A stretch of DNA of 64,000 bases from Rhodospirillales bacterium (GCA_028288725.1 JAQGIC010000047.1:62001-126000); one strand, 5' to 3'. Shown: positions 34,876 to 45,639, numbered from the stretch's first letter. A program made the numbers and translations. The notes: generated by a model not told the origin, from the sequence alone.

Positions 34876-35240
34876 ATTCCGGCCTTTCCATTGAACGTGG
34901 AGCGGACGCCGGCGGCCTGAAATGAATATTCTCTAAGCACGAATGTAAATTCACGCCGTATGAAAGAATAAACTTCAAAGTGCCGCTAGTTCGTCGTGGT
35001 TGGAAAAGTCGGATAACATTCGATGGAAATGAGTCCCATCCAAATCTGTGTTGGAGAAATAAATCATTTGTTAAGACTCGGATAACCGTCTGATTTCTCG
35101 TATAAAATGTAGCGATCTCTCTCTGTGTCATAAATTGGACCTGGGTTTCTCTCCTTTGGTTGTGGTTGGTCGTCCGGTCTTGGCAACGGGCCAGGCTAGG
35201 AGGAAGATCGAGCGACCGTTTCTGGAGTCCTCCACCGCCC
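34876..35240. other. AT-richer intergenic region between divergent genes
   Basis: 365 bp, visibly lower in GC than the flanking genes, between the PA14 protein and nadE, which diverge. It must hold both promoters, but no confident -35/-10 pair or EcfG motif could be chosen. No RNA gene or conserved small frame is recognised. Confidence 0.4.
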
Positions 35241-37283
35241 ATGCCCTTTCATTCGCTCTATACCCACGGCTTCGCCCGCGTCGCCGCCTGCACCCATCGG
35301 ACGGCGCTGGCCGATCCGGCGCGCAATGCCGAAGCCGTGCTGGCGATGGCAGCCGAACTGGACGTCCAGGGCGTGGCGCTGGCGATCTTCCCGGAGTTGA
35401 CGCTGTCCGGCTATTCGATCGAGGACCTGTTGCTGCAGGACGTGCTGCTCGACGCGGTCGAGCAGGCGGCCGCGACCGTGTTGGAACGATCGGCGGACCT
35501 CGGGATCATGCTCGTCGTCGGCGCCCCGCTGCGTCACGCCGGCCGGCTCTACAACACGGCACTGGTGATCCATCGCGGGCGGCTGCTGGGCGTCGTGCCG
35601 AAATCCTATCTGCCCACATATCGCGAATTCTACGAGCGGCGGCAGGTTGCGGCCGGCGACGCGCTGCGCGGCGAGATCACGCTGGCCGGCCAGACCGCGC
35701 CGATCGGCAACGATCTGCTGTTCGCGGCCGAGGACGTGCCGGGCTTCCTGCTGCATGTCGAGATCTGCGAGGACATGTGGATCCCGATCCCGCCCAGCGC
35801 CATGGCGGCGCTCGCCGGGGCCACGGTGCTCGCCAACCTGTCGGGCAGCCCGATCACGATCGGCCGGGCCGACAGCCGGCGGCTGCTGGCGCAGTCCGCC
35901 TCGGCCCGCTGCCTCGCGGCCTATCTCTATGCCGCGGCCGGCGCCGGCGAGAGCACGACCGATCTGGCCTGGGACGGCCAGGTGATGATCTTCGAGAATG
36001 GTGCCTGCCTGGCCGAGGCGGAGCGCTTCCCGGCCGAAGGCCAGTGCGTCGTGGCCGATATCGATCTGGACCTGCTGCGCCAGGAACGGATGCGCATGGG
36101 CACGTTCGACGACAACCGCCGGACCCACGCGGCCGCAGCCGATGCTTTCCGCACCATCGGTTTCCGGCTCGATCCGCCGGACGCCGACTTGGGGCTGCGC
36201 CGGCCGATCGAGCGCTTTCCGTTCGTGCCGGCCGATCCGGCGCGGCTGGAGCAGGATTGCTACGAGGCCTACAACATCCAGGTCGCGGGCCTGGTGCAGC
36301 GGTTGCGCACGACCGGGACTAGCCGGGTCGTGATCGGCATCTCCGGCGGCCTCGATTCGACCCATGCCCTGATCGTGGCCGCGAAGGCATTGGATCTGCT
36401 GGGGCTGCCGCGTACCAATATCCTGGCCTTCACCCTGCCGGGCTTCGCCACCGGTACGGAGACGAAGGCCAATGCCTGGCGCCTGATGAACAGCCTGGGC
36501 ACGACCGCGCGCGAGATCGATATCCAGCCGGCCGCGCGCCAGATGCTGGGCGACATGGGTCATCCGTTTGCCGACGGCAATCCGGTCTATGACGTCACGT
36601 TCGAGAACGTGCAGGCCGGCCTGCGCACCGACTATCTGTTCCGGCTCGCCAACCAGAACAACGGCATCGTCATCGGCACCGGCGACCTGTCCGAACTGGC
36701 GCTCGGCTGGTGTACCTACGGCGTCGGCGATCAGATGTCGCATTACAACGTCAATGCCGGCGTGCCGAAGACGCTGATCCAGCATCTGATCCGCTGGGTC
36801 GGGCATTCCGGCCAGTTCGCGCCCGGCGTTGGCCTGACGCTCGACGCGATCCTGAATACGGAAATCTCGCCCGAACTGGTGCCGGTCGAGGCGGGGGCGG
36901 CACCGCAGAGCACCGAGGCCAAGATCGGTCCCTACGCGCTGCAGGATTTCAACCTGTTCTACACGCTGCGCTACGGCTTCCGGCCGTCCAAGATCGCGTT
37001 CATGGCGTTTGCGGCCTGGGGCGACGTCGCTGCGGGTTCCTGGCCGTCGCATTTCCCCGACGACCGGCGCCGGTCCTTCACCCTGGCCGAAATCCGGCAG
37101 TGGCTGGAGCTGTTCCTGCGCCGCTTCTTCGCCTTCAGCCAGTTCAAGCGCTCGGCCCTGCCGAACGGACCGAAGGTCTCGTCCGGCGGCGCCCTGTCGC
37201 CGCGCGGAGACTGGCGCGCGCCGTCCGACGGCAATGCCGCGGCCTGGCTGGAGGAGCTGGAGCGCAACGTGCCGAAGGGGTGA
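35241..37283 (+). CDS. nadE: Glutamine-dependent NAD+ synthetase
   Basis: 680 residues. It makes NAD+ from deamido-NAD+, ATP and glutamine. The N-terminal nitrilase-fold glutaminase (about 1-300) shows the Glu in [11 protein letters not shown], Lys in [14 protein letters not shown] and Cys in [12 protein letters not shown]. The C-terminal synthetase (about 320-680) shows the P-loop [14 protein letters not shown] and the [12 protein letters not shown] motif. This is the long, single-chain form. The start was chosen where homology begins ([17 protein letters not shown]); open frame upstream has no similarity. It is convergent with the receiver-MBL gene, 20 bp apart. Confidence 0.95.
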   Translation: MPFHSLYTHGFARVAACTHRTALADPARNAEAVLAMAAELDVQGVALAIFPELTLSGYSIEDLLLQDVLLDAVEQAAATVLERSADLGIMLVVGAPLRHAGRLYNTALVIHRGRLLGVVPKSYLPTYREFYERRQVAAGDALRGEITLAGQTAPIGNDLLFAAEDVPGFLLHVEICEDMWIPIPPSAMAALAGATVLANLSGSPITIGRADSRRLLAQSASARCLAAYLYAAAGAGESTTDLAWDGQVMIFENGACLAEAERFPAEGQCVVADIDLDLLRQERMRMGTFDDNRRTHAAAADAFRTIGFRLDPPDADLGLRRPIERFPFVPADPARLEQDCYEAYNIQVAGLVQRLRTTGTSRVVIGISGGLDSTHALIVAAKALDLLGLPRTNILAFTLPGFATGTETKANAWRLMNSLGTTAREIDIQPAARQMLGDMGHPFADGNPVYDVTFENVQAGLRTDYLFRLANQNNGIVIGTGDLSELALGWCTYGVGDQMSHYNVNAGVPKTLIQHLIRWVGHSGQFAPGVGLTLDAILNTEISPELVPVEAGAAPQSTEAKIGPYALQDFNLFYTLRYGFRPSKIAFMAFAAWGDVAAGSWPSHFPDDRRRSFTLAEIRQWLELFLRRFFAFSQFKRSALPNGPKVSSGGALSPRGDWRAPSDGNAAAWLEELERNVPKG

Positions 37284-37303
37284 GTGGACCTACCGGGACG
37301 TCG

Positions 37304-38605
37304 TCAATCGAGCAGCATATCGGATGCGATATTGGATGCATCGGTTTTCGCCATGTAATCGCATTCCAGGACCACTTCATGGCCTTCCTTCGGGACGACG
37401 CATCGCGTCGCCGAGTGCATGGCGGCGAGCAGCTCGTTGGCGATCTTGCCCTTGAGTTCGATCTTCGCGTCGTCCTGGTCCGGATCATGGTGGAACAGCT
37501 GGAGCTCGCGCACGCCCGCCGCATCGGCGATGCGCACCACCTCATTGATGCTCGAATGGCCCCAGGTGACCTTTTTCCGGTACTCGGCTTCGAAATAGGT
37601 CGCGTCCATGATGGCGATATCCGCCCCGCGCATGAAGTCGATCAGTTCTCGCTCGTACTTCGGATTATGATAGGCCGTATCGACGGGATAGATCTCATTG
37701 TCGGTAATATAGCAGAACGAGCGACCGCCGTAATTCACCCGATAGCCCAGGCACTTGCCCGGATGGGACAAATACATCGCCTTGACTTCGATGCCGTCGA
37801 AGTCGTAGGTGCCCGGCTCTAAGTCCTTGAAATAAGTCTTGGCGCCCATCTCGCGGATGGTGACGGGGAAATAGATGCCATCCATCTGCGCGGATACCAT
37901 CTCCTGCATCGTGATCTGACCGTGTTTGGCCCCGATGATTTCGAACTCGTTGCCCGGAATATACATCGGCGTAAAGAACGGGATCGCGTTGATATGATCC
38001 CAGTGGGGATGAGAGATGAAAACCTTTGCGGACCATTTTCCGCCGCGACTTGCCAGGAGATGATTCGACAGCTCCTTGATCCCGGTGCCGCCATCGAAAA
38101 TGAAATTACGCTCGCGGGGGAACTCCAGCGAAAGGCAGATCGTATTTCCGCCATAGATCAGCGACCGTTTTCCCGGAACCGGCAATGTCCCTCTGAGGCC
38201 CCAGTATCGGATGGTAATCGCATCCTTCATCAAGGCGAGGACTTGGGCGTTCAACGTTGCGGTTTTGAACGGCTTCAGGATGTATCCGGCGGCGCCGGCC
38301 TTGCGCGCCTGGGTGCGGTCGAACTCGTAAGGCTTCGCGCTGAGGATGATGACCTTCAGGTTCTGAAGCTCGGGGCTGCTGCTCAGCTTCTCGCACAGCT
38401 CGAGCCCATCCATCTCGCGCATCATGATGTCGGCGATGACGAGATCAGGCTGAAGTAGCGGGATCTCCGCCAAGGCTAATTTCGGACTGGTAAAAGTCTT
38501 TATCGTGTGGCCCGCCTCGGCCAATACCTCCGCCGTCAAGTCCAAAACGAACTGATCGTCGTCTACGATGCAGATAAACAACGGCTTCTTCGTTGCCGGC
38601 GTCAT
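37304..38605 (-). CDS. Response regulator receiver fused to metallo-beta-lactamase-fold hydrolase
   Basis: 433 residues. Residues 8-128 are a receiver domain: IVDDDQ (13-18), phosphoacceptor Asp59 (VIADIMM), Ser in ILSAKP and Lys111 (LKPF). Residues 130-430 are an MBL-fold domain of the RNase Z/PhnP-like group, starting with ITIRYWGLRGTLPVPG and carrying the metal motif SHPHWDHI (198-205) and later HHDPD. The hydrolase probably acts on a phosphodiester or similar substrate, with activity tuned by phosphorylation; both points are inference. A perfect EcfG promoter lies 250 bp upstream, and no cognate kinase is adjacent. The ATG follows a GAAAGG ribosome site. Confidence 0.85.
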   Translation of the reverse strand: MTPATKKPLFICIVDDDQFVLDLTAEVLAEAGHTIKTFTSPKLALAEIPLLQPDLVIADIMMREMDGLELCEKLSSSPELQNLKVIILSAKPYEFDRTQARKAGAAGYILKPFKTATLNAQVLALMKDAITIRYWGLRGTLPVPGKRSLIYGGNTICLSLEFPRERNFIFDGGTGIKELSNHLLASRGGKWSAKVFISHPHWDHINAIPFFTPMYIPGNEFEIIGAKHGQITMQEMVSAQMDGIYFPVTIREMGAKTYFKDLEPGTYDFDGIEVKAMYLSHPGKCLGYRVNYGGRSFCYITDNEIYPVDTAYHNPKYERELIDFMRGADIAIMDATYFEAEYRKKVTWGHSSINEVVRIADAAGVRELQLFHHDPDQDDAKIELKGKIANELLAAMHSATRCVVPKEGHEVVLECDYMAKTDASNIASDMLLD

Positions 38606-38855
38606 AGTGGTTACCTTTCAATATGCTGAGGATATGGCGACTTTCTGCTCATTTCGAGCGAATATGTCGCCGTATCCCACTCCTCGTCTCAATAAGCGCC
38701 GGTTCAAAATTCGCCAAGAGGTCGAGCACTGGTGCGCTGTCTTCGTCGGCCTGGGCTGACCACTTTCAATATAGCATTCTTCCGGATCGGCCGTGGTCGT
38801 GTTGAACAGAAATTCGCCTGCCGGTGGCTGCCGCGGCGTCTTGTGGTCACGCTTC
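38606..38855 (-). other. Long leader of the receiver-MBL gene, contents unclear
   Basis: About 250 bp separate the EcfG promoter from the start codon. The 9-base sequence TTTCAATAT occurs twice on the plus strand, near 38615 and 38763. An open frame on the minus strand through this leader (ending at 38618) has no clear start or family. A small RNA or regulatory leader is possible but not demonstrated. Confidence 0.3.
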
Positions 38856-38880
38856 AACGTTGCGCAAAAGCCCACGTTCC
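38856..38880 (-). promoter_or_regulatory. EcfG promoter upstream of the receiver-MBL gene
   Basis: On the minus strand GGAAC (38880-38876), a 16-nt spacer and CGTT (38859-38856), a perfect match to the general stress response consensus. Confidence 0.7.
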
Positions 38881-38941
38881 GCGTCCATCGAAAATCGATG
38901 GCCCCGGAGCCTTCGGACAGTCGTCTGATCTTGAGGGGAAA

Positions 38942-39016
38942 TGGTGCTGTTGGAGAGGATTGAACTCTCGACCTCCCCCTTACCAAGGGGGTGCTCTACC
39001 ACTGAGCTACAACAGC
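38942..39016 (-). tRNA. tRNA-Thr (anticodon GGU)
   Basis: 75 nt including an encoded CCA end. On the minus strand the acceptor stem GCTGTTG pairs with CAACAGC. The D-arm (GCTCAGTGGTAGAGC), the anticodon stem of five C-G pairs around loop TTGGTAA (anticodon GGT) and the T-arm (GTCGAGAGTTCAATCCTC region) are all present. It reads ACC and ACU threonine codons. Confidence 0.95.
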
Positions 39017-39285
39017 ATCCTGTTCGATCGCGGACCCGCTAGGGCCGGGGGATGGTACCCCTTCGAAGCGGCGCGGACCATGCCACAGGGTCGGCGCCCT
39101 TGCAAGCTATGCCGCTTCGGACCGCCATGCAGGCTCGGCATGTGTCGCGCGCGAAAAAAAGCGCTAAGGGCAGGGCGATTCGGCGGGCCGATTCGCCTGG
39201 GCGACGCTCGTTCGCCATAGGGTGGCCGCAATTCCGGGGCAGCATCGTCGGATCGCGGTTTCGACGGGCAGGGTAGGCTAAGAGG

Positions 39286-39459
39286 ATGGCGGACAAGGAC
39301 GAAACAAAGCCGCCGGGCGCGCGGGTCAGCGACGACGGCAAGGCGCGCCAGGCGCGCGAGCAGGCACGGCTGGCCGCGGCCTTGCGGGCCAATCTGGCGC
39401 GCCGCAAACAGCAGACGCGCGCGCGGTCCGAGGGCGACGAGGACGAGGGCCCGGGCTGA
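39286..39459 (+). CDS. Small charged protein upstream of murA
   Basis: 57 residues, extremely rich in Ala, Arg, Lys, Asp and Glu, with a helical core (ARQAREQARLAAALRANLAR) and an acidic tail (EGDEDEGPG). An AGAGG ribosome site stands directly before the ATG. A short protein of this composition precedes murA in many Alphaproteobacteria, as far as I recall; no function is known. It is 103 bp upstream of murA in the same direction. Confidence 0.65.
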   Translation: MADKDETKPPGARVSDDGKARQAREQARLAAALRANLARRKQQTRARSEGDEDEGPG

Positions 39460-39562
39460 GGGCAATTTTCTCTTTGCAACGTACCCGCAAACGCGCGATC
39501 CCTGGCTTCAACGGATAGGACGGGCTTGGTCGGTGTCGATCGGGCTCCTTGGTGAGTGGTAA

Positions 39563-40864
<1,302 letters not shown>

Positions 40865-40882
40865 AACCTAGTGGCCGATCCT

Positions 40883-40903
40883 AACGCTCGATTCTCGAGC
40901 GTT
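40883..40903. repeat. Short inverted repeat after murA
   Basis: 9-bp arms AACGCTCGA and TCGAGCGTT with a TTC loop, 19 bp after the murA stop. No T-run follows. A similar hairpin (arms CCGGTCGA/TCGACCGG around TCC) occurs at 45393-45411. Confidence 0.5.
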
Positions 40904-40937
40904 GGATGAATCGGTCCACCAGATCAATGAGTTGTGG

Positions 40938-40970
40938 TAAAATCAGGCGGACAACGTCCGTCTGATTTTA
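40938..40970. terminator. Long hairpin between murA and the DUF2948 gene
   Basis: Arms of 15 bases (40938-40952 and 40956-40970) pair with only one G-T wobble around a 3-base loop. The outer part is AT-rich (TAAAATCAG / CTGATTTTA), so it resembles a bidirectional terminator whose T-run is inside the stem. Confidence 0.55.
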
Positions 40971-40987
40971 TCCACCAGGGATATCCG

Positions 40988-41398
40988 ATGAAGCTGAGCG
41001 CGGTTGATGCAAAAGATCTGACGGTGCTGGCGGCGTTCCTGCAGGACGCGCTGGTGCTGATCGACGACATCGCCTATTTCCCCGAGGACGGGCAGTTCGT
41101 GCTGGTCGCCAATCGCTTCCAGTGGGAAACCGATCGCGTCGCCGCCAAGGAACATACCCGCACGACGACCGGCGTGACCTTCTCGAAGGTCACCGCGGTC
41201 AAGCGCAAGGGGTTCGATCTGCGCGACGGCGACGGCCTCTTGTCGCTGCTGACCATCACGGCGGAACCCGGAGCCCTGCAGCTGACCTTCTCCGGGGATG
41301 CGGCCATCCGTCTGGAAGTGTCGGAGATCCTGTGCCATTTACAGGACGTCGGCGAATCCTGGCCGACGAAATGGCGGCCCGATCACGCATCTGCGTGA
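40988..41398 (+). CDS. DUF2948 family protein
   Basis: 136 residues. It matches the DUF2948 family, short cytosolic proteins encoded between murA and the hisG/hisD genes in many Alphaproteobacteria, as here: KLSAVDAKDLTVLAAFLQDA, FPEDGQFVLVANRFQWE and ALQLTFSGDAAIRLEV are typical segments. It ends in a conserved WPTKWRPDH stretch. No function is known. It begins 18 bp after a strong hairpin and is probably translated with hisG. Confidence 0.88.
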   Translation: MKLSAVDAKDLTVLAAFLQDALVLIDDIAYFPEDGQFVLVANRFQWETDRVAAKEHTRTTTGVTFSKVTAVKRKGFDLRDGDGLLSLLTITAEPGALQLTFSGDAAIRLEVSEILCHLQDVGESWPTKWRPDHASA

Positions 41399-41415
41399 AG
41401 TAGGAGAAGAATTTC

Positions 41416-42081
41416 GTGCGTGGTAACGAGACGCTGGTCCTGGCCCTGCCCAAGGGACGCATCCTGAAGCAGGTCGTGCCGATGCTCGCCCGGACCGGGG
41501 TCGAGATCGAGCCGGAGTTCGACGACGAGAATTCCCGGCAGCTCCGCTTCAAGACGAACATCGCCGGCCTGGACGTGATCCGGGTGCGCAATTTCGACGT
41601 GGCGACCTTCGTCGCGTTCGGGGCGGCGCATCTGGGCATCGCCGGCAATGACGTGCTGATGGAATTCGCCTATCCGGAAATCTATGCGCCGCTCGACCTC
41701 AAGGTCGGCCAGTGCCACATGTCCGTCGCCGGCCCGCCGCACCTCCTGGCGACCGACGAGCCGACGCGCTGGAGCCACGTGCGCGTCGCCACCAAATATC
41801 CCGAGATCACGAAACGCTATTTCGCCACCCGCGGTGTCCAGGCCGAATGCATCAAGCTCAATGGCGCCATGGAACTGGCGCCGCTGCTGGGCCTGTGCAA
41901 GCGCATCGTCGATCTGGTGCAGACCGGCTCGACCCTGAAGGCCAACGGCCTGGTCGAGATCGAGCGCATCGCCGAGATCTCGTCGCGCCTCATCGTCAAT
42001 CGCCCGGCGCTGAAGACGCGGCCGGATGAGATCGGCGAATGGATCCGTCGGTTCGAAGCGGCGGTCGATGATGCCGCTTGA
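41416..42081 (+). CDS. hisG: ATP phosphoribosyltransferase catalytic subunit (short form)
   Basis: 221 residues, the short form that lacks the regulatory C-terminal domain and works with HisZ; hisZ is not in the window. It catalyses the first step of histidine synthesis, joining ATP and PRPP. Motifs: [31 protein letters not shown] and [18 protein letters not shown] (PRPP loop). The GTG start follows a GGAGAA ribosome site. It overlaps the hisD start by about 10 bp. Confidence 0.95.
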   Translation: MRGNETLVLALPKGRILKQVVPMLARTGVEIEPEFDDENSRQLRFKTNIAGLDVIRVRNFDVATFVAFGAAHLGIAGNDVLMEFAYPEIYAPLDLKVGQCHMSVAGPPHLLATDEPTRWSHVRVATKYPEITKRYFATRGVQAECIKLNGAMELAPLLGLCKRIVDLVQTGSTLKANGLVEIERIAEISSRLIVNRPALKTRPDEIGEWIRRFEAAVDDAA

Positions 42082-43396
42082 GGATTTGAAGCTGCGCGCG
42101 CCCCGCCGCCTGAACGCGGCCGACGCCGATTTCGAGCACCTGTTCGCAGGTCTGGTCGAGGAAAGCCGCGACACGGCGTCCGAGGTCGACCAGGTCGTGC
42201 TCGATATCCTGGCGACGGTCCGGGCCAAGGGCGACGCGGCGCTGGTCGACTACACCCGCCGGTTCGACCGGTTCCCGGCGACGATCGAGACGCTGCGCAT
42301 TTCGGCCGCCGAGATCGACAAGGCCGTCGCCGAAATTCCGTCCAAGACCCGGGCGGCGCTGGAACTGGCGGCCGACCGCATCAGCGCGTTTCATCGCAGC
42401 CAGATGCCGGCGGATCACGATACGGTCGATGCCGTCGGCGTCCGGCTCGGCTGGCGCTGGCGCCCGATCGAGGCGGTCGGGCTCTATGTACCGGGCGGCA
42501 CCGCGTCCTATCCGAGTTCCGTCCTGATGAACGCGCTGCCGGCCAAGGTCGCGGGCGTCGATCGCCTGGTGATGGTCGTGCCGACACCGGACGGCATCAT
42601 CAATCCGCTGGTGCTGGCGGCGGCACGCCTCGCCGGCGTCGATGAGATCTACCGCATCGGCGGGGCGCAGGCCGTGGCGGCACTCGCCTACGGCACCGAG
42701 ACGATCCGGCCGGTCGACAAGATCGTCGGCCCCGGCAACGCCTATGTCGCCGCCGCCAAGCGCCAGGTGTTCGGCACGGTCGGCATCGACACGATCGCCG
42801 GCCCGTCGGAGATCCTGGTCGTGGCCGATGGCCGGAATGATCCGGCCTGGATCGCGGCCGATCTCCTGTCCCAGGCCGAACATGACCGGGTCGCCCAGAG
42901 TATCCTGATCACCGACGATGCCGGTTTCGCCGACGCGGTCGTAGCCGCCGCCGCCGATCACCTGTCACGCCTGCCGCGCCGGGCGATCGCGGCCGAAAGC
43001 TGGCAGCGCCACGGCGCGATCATCGTGGTGGGCAAGCTCGACGATGCGATTGCGCTGGTCGACCGGCTCGCACCCGAACATCTGGAGCTGGCCGTGGCCG
43101 AGCCCGACCGGATGATGGCGCGCGTGCGCAATGCCGGCGCCATCTTCCTCGGCCGCCATACGCCGGAAGCGATCGGCGACTATGTCGCGGGTCCGAACCA
43201 TGTGCTGCCGACCTCGCGCGCGGCGCGGTTCGCGTCCGGTCTGGGCGTCAACGATTTCGTCAAGCGCACGACCTATGTCGGCTGCGATCCGGCCAGTCTG
43301 GCCGCGATCGGACCGGCCGCCTGTGAGCTGGCCGAGGCGGAGGGGCTGGGTGCCCATGCGCTGTCGGTGTCGATCCGCCTCCAGACAAAAGGCTGA
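42068..43396 (+). CDS. hisD: Histidinol dehydrogenase
   Basis: 442 residues. It carries out the last two oxidations of histidine synthesis (histidinol to histidine) using NAD+ and a zinc ion. Motifs: [71 protein letters not shown] (His and Gln metal ligands) and [10 protein letters not shown] (catalytic Glu-His). Two consecutive ATGs occur (42068, 42071) inside the end of hisG, indicating translational coupling. UPF0262 follows after 5 bp. Confidence 0.97.
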   Translation: MMPLEDLKLRAPRRLNAADADFEHLFAGLVEESRDTASEVDQVVLDILATVRAKGDAALVDYTRRFDRFPATIETLRISAAEIDKAVAEIPSKTRAALELAADRISAFHRSQMPADHDTVDAVGVRLGWRWRPIEAVGLYVPGGTASYPSSVLMNALPAKVAGVDRLVMVVPTPDGIINPLVLAAARLAGVDEIYRIGGAQAVAALAYGTETIRPVDKIVGPGNAYVAAAKRQVFGTVGIDTIAGPSEILVVADGRNDPAWIAADLLSQAEHDRVAQSILITDDAGFADAVVAAAADHLSRLPRRAIAAESWQRHGAIIVVGKLDDAIALVDRLAPEHLELAVAEPDRMMARVRNAGAIFLGRHTPEAIGDYVAGPNHVLPTSRAARFASGLGVNDFVKRTTYVGCDPASLAAIGPAACELAEAEGLGAHALSVSIRLQTKG

Positions 43397-43401
43397 CCCT
43401 C

Positions 43402-43905
43402 ATGACCGGCGAAGCATCCCCTCCCGCTTCGCCCTCCAAGGCGATCATCGTCGACCTGACGCTCGACGAGCGCACGGTGATCCGGCGCAATGCCGACATT
43501 GAGCACGAGCGCGCGGTCGCGATCTTCGACCTGTTGGAAGAGAACATGTTCCGCCTGGTGGCTCAGCCGGAGGCCGGCCCGTTCCACCTCAATCTGTCGC
43601 TCGAGGACAATCGGCTGCTGCTCGACATCGAGACGCCGAAGCGCGAGCCGATCGACCGCATCATGCTGCCGCTCGCGACGTTCCGGCGGATCGTGAAAGA
43701 TTATTTCATGATCTGCGAAAGCTACTACGCTGCGATCAAGCGTTCGAGCCCGTCGCAGATCGAGGCGATCGACATGGGCCGGCGGGGTTTGCACAACGAG
43801 GGTTCGGAACTGCTGCGCGATCGGCTCTCCGACAAGATCGAGATCGATCTGCCGACGGCCCGGCGGCTGTTCACCCTGATTTGCGTCCTGCATATCCGGG
43901 GTTAG
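43402..43905 (+). CDS. UPF0262 family protein
   Basis: 167 residues. UPF0262 is an alphaproteobacterial family of unknown function, regularly encoded right after hisD; the match is clear in LDERTVIRRNADIEHERAVA, LLLDIETPKREPI and YFMICESYYAAIKRSSPSQI. It is probably cytosolic, with no signal peptide or membrane segment. Spacing of 5 bp to hisD and 12 bp to the phosphatase gene indicates one operon. Confidence 0.92.
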   Translation: MTGEASPPASPSKAIIVDLTLDERTVIRRNADIEHERAVAIFDLLEENMFRLVAQPEAGPFHLNLSLEDNRLLLDIETPKREPIDRIMLPLATFRRIVKDYFMICESYYAAIKRSSPSQIEAIDMGRRGLHNEGSELLRDRLSDKIEIDLPTARRLFTLICVLHIRG

Positions 43906-43917
43906 GGCGAACTCGCC

Positions 43918-44361
43918 ATGGCCTTGCAGCCCTCCGCCATCCTGTTTGCCTGTTCGATGAACTCGGTCCGCTCGCCGATGGCCGAAGCGATCATGAAGTA
44001 TCTGCACGGCCAGAGGATCTTCGTCGATTCGGTCGGCGTCCGGCCGGGCGAGCATGACCCGTTCGTCGATGCGGTCATGGAGGAGATCGGCATCGATGTC
44101 ACCAAGCACCGGGTGAAGACGTTCGAACAGCTCGACGACGATTATTTCGATCTGATCATCACGCTCTCGCCCGAGGCGCATCATAAGGCGCTGGAGATGA
44201 CCCGCACTATGGCGTGCGACGTCGAATATTGGCCGACCAACGATGCGACGGCAGTCGACGGCAGCCGGGACATGCGCCTCGACGCCTATCGCGACGTGCG
44301 CGACACGCTGCTGCGCCGACTGACCGAGCGCTTCTCGCCGGGGCCGGCGGCGGATGTTTGA
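43918..44361 (+). CDS. Low-molecular-weight protein-tyrosine-phosphatase/arsenate-reductase-like protein
   Basis: 147 residues. The P-loop CX5R is CSMNSVRSPMAEAI (Cys12), typical of the LMW-PTP/ArsC superfamily. The Asp loop expected near residue 110 reads AYRDVRDTL in place of the classical DP motif, so the catalytic acid is not certain. This gene follows UPF0262 and precedes infA in many Alphaproteobacteria; the substrate is unknown. Arsenate reduction is possible but there is no ars context. Confidence 0.85.
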   Translation: MALQPSAILFACSMNSVRSPMAEAIMKYLHGQRIFVDSVGVRPGEHDPFVDAVMEEIGIDVTKHRVKTFEQLDDDYFDLIITLSPEAHHKALEMTRTMACDVEYWPTNDATAVDGSRDMRLDAYRDVRDTLLRRLTERFSPGPAADV

Positions 44362-44374
44362 GATCGCGTCCGAT

Positions 44375-44403
44375 TCCCCTCTACCGCCGTTTGCGGGAGG
44401 GGA
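44375..44403. terminator. Hairpin between convergent genes
   Basis: Arms TCCCCT (44375-44380) and AGGGGA (44398-44403), plus an inner CCGC/GCGG pairing, lie between the phosphatase stop and the GNAT-fusion stop. No T-run on the plus strand, so terminator function is uncertain. Confidence 0.4.
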
Positions 44404-44408
44404 CCGCA

Positions 44409-45296
44409 TCAGCGGGACGGTGAGGGTAGCGCCGCCTCGAAATCGCCGACCGCCTTCTCGAACTTGTCGCGGCACCCGGTGTTGCAGAAGCCCACGACCT
44501 GGCCCTTGTACAGCGTCAATGAGTCGGCGCTGACCGGCTTGCCCGACCACGGACAGGTTTGGTTGATGCAGTCGGCGAGTGCGAGCGGTTGCACCCGGAA
44601 CGCCGCCAGGCTCTGCCTCTGCCGTCCGTCCGCCTCGAAATTCGCCGGCGCCAGCCATCGTTCGAACGCGGCCCTCACCGCCGGCCATTCGCCGTCGAGG
44701 ATCGAGAACCAGGCCGTGTCGCGATTGCGGCCCTTGTAGACGAGCGCCTGGCGGAACGTGCCCTCGTAAGTGAAGCCCAGGCGCTTCGCCGCGGCACGTG
44801 AGGGCTCATTGCGGTCGTCGCACTTCCATTCGTAGCGCCGATAACCCAACTCGTCGAATGCGCGGCGCATCATCAGGAACATCGCCTCGGTCGCGGCCGG
44901 CCGCTGCTGCAGGCGGGGCGAGTAGTTGATATGGCCGACCTCGATCACGCCGTTGGCCGGATCGATCCTGAGATAGCTGGCGAGGCCTACGGCGCGGCCG
45001 GTCGCAAGGTCGATGATGGCGTGGAACAGCGGGTCGGCGCCGGCCGCCATCTGGTCGAGCCAGGCGCGATAGGATACCAGCTCGCTGAAGCCGTCGACGC
45101 CCAGATAGGTCCAGTTGCGGCCATCCCTATCCTCGCGGTTGGCCTCGAACAGGTCGGCGGCATGGGTGGCCGGGACCAGCGGTTCGACGCGGCAGAAGCG
45201 GCCGGTCATCGCCGTCAGGGGCGGTAAGGGCCGGGAGATCCAGCCGGGCACGGCGCGACCGATCGGTTGATTCTGGACGTTCTGCTGGTCGGTCAT
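44409..45296 (-). CDS. GNAT acetyltransferase fused to a TRASH/YHS-like zinc finger
   Basis: 295 residues from the ATG at 45296. The N-terminal 225 residues are a RimJ/RimL-type GNAT domain (RFCRVEPLVPATHAADLFEA, RPAATEAMFLMMRRAFDELG, AAAKRLGFTYEGTFRQALVY), which would acetylate an amino group using acetyl-CoA. The C-terminal 60 residues contain four cysteines in NQTCPWSGKPVSADSLTLYK and GFCNTGCRDKFEKAV, spaced as in the TRASH/YHS metal-binding fold. The two are usually seen as separate proteins. No start with a clear Shine-Dalgarno sequence is present; the ATG was chosen for length and homology. Confidence 0.8.
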   Translation of the reverse strand: MTDQQNVQNQPIGRAVPGWISRPLPPLTAMTGRFCRVEPLVPATHAADLFEANREDRDGRNWTYLGVDGFSELVSYRAWLDQMAAGADPLFHAIIDLATGRAVGLASYLRIDPANGVIEVGHINYSPRLQQRPAATEAMFLMMRRAFDELGYRRYEWKCDDRNEPSRAAAKRLGFTYEGTFRQALVYKGRNRDTAWFSILDGEWPAVRAAFERWLAPANFEADGRQRQSLAAFRVQPLALADCINQTCPWSGKPVSADSLTLYKGQVVGFCNTGCRDKFEKAVGDFEAALPSPSR

Positions 45297-45392
45297 GAGG
45301 GCACTCGTCAGGGATACGGGAAGCCGCAGGCTTAGCCGATCCGAGCGGCTCCGGCCCAGCACCAGTCAGGGCGCCTACGGCCGACCACTTGG

Positions 45393-45411
45393 CCGGTCGA
45401 TCCTCGACCGG
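45393..45411. terminator. Hairpin at the end of the small minus-strand gene
   Basis: 8-bp arms CCGGTCGA and TCGACCGG around TCC, directly after the stop of the 75-residue gene on the minus strand. No T-run; it may be a weak terminator or a repeat related to that at 40883-40903. Confidence 0.4.
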
Positions 45412-45639
45412 TTATTCGTCAGCCTCGCCGGGATCGGCCGCATCGATCAGCATCAGCGCGCCCTGGCGGCTCAGAAGCTGATCATGTTCGTCGGCCAAAT
45501 CGATCTTGAACTGGGCGACGAGCGCCCAGTAGTGGCCCAGCAGCTCGTTTGTATGATTGCTGTTGCAGATGCCGAGTCGCTGCTCCATACGGTCGATCGT
45601 GGCGCGCAGCTCCTCGGTCGAGGGGGATCGGTCGGTCAT
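45412..45639 (-). CDS. Small soluble protein, unknown function
   Basis: 75 residues with a GGAG ribosome site 10 nt before the ATG. It is predicted mostly helical, with a possible coiled-coil (STEELRATIDRMEQRLG) and LLGHYWALVAQFKIDLADEH; no signal peptide, one Cys. No family recognised. It is divergent from infA and upstream of the GNAT fusion on the same strand. Confidence 0.6.
   Translation of the reverse strand: MTDRSPSTEELRATIDRMEQRLGICNSNHTNELLGHYWALVAQFKIDLADEHDQLLSRQGALMLIDAADPGEADE

Noticed and set aside
38942-39016. tRNA-Thr as an attachment site for a mobile element
   Set aside because: No integrase nearby and no duplicated tRNA 3' end was seen in the flanking sequence.
39007-39465. 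Minus-strand frames near tRNA-Thr
   Set aside because: They are antisense to the small charged gene before murA and overlap the tRNA; no ribosome site.
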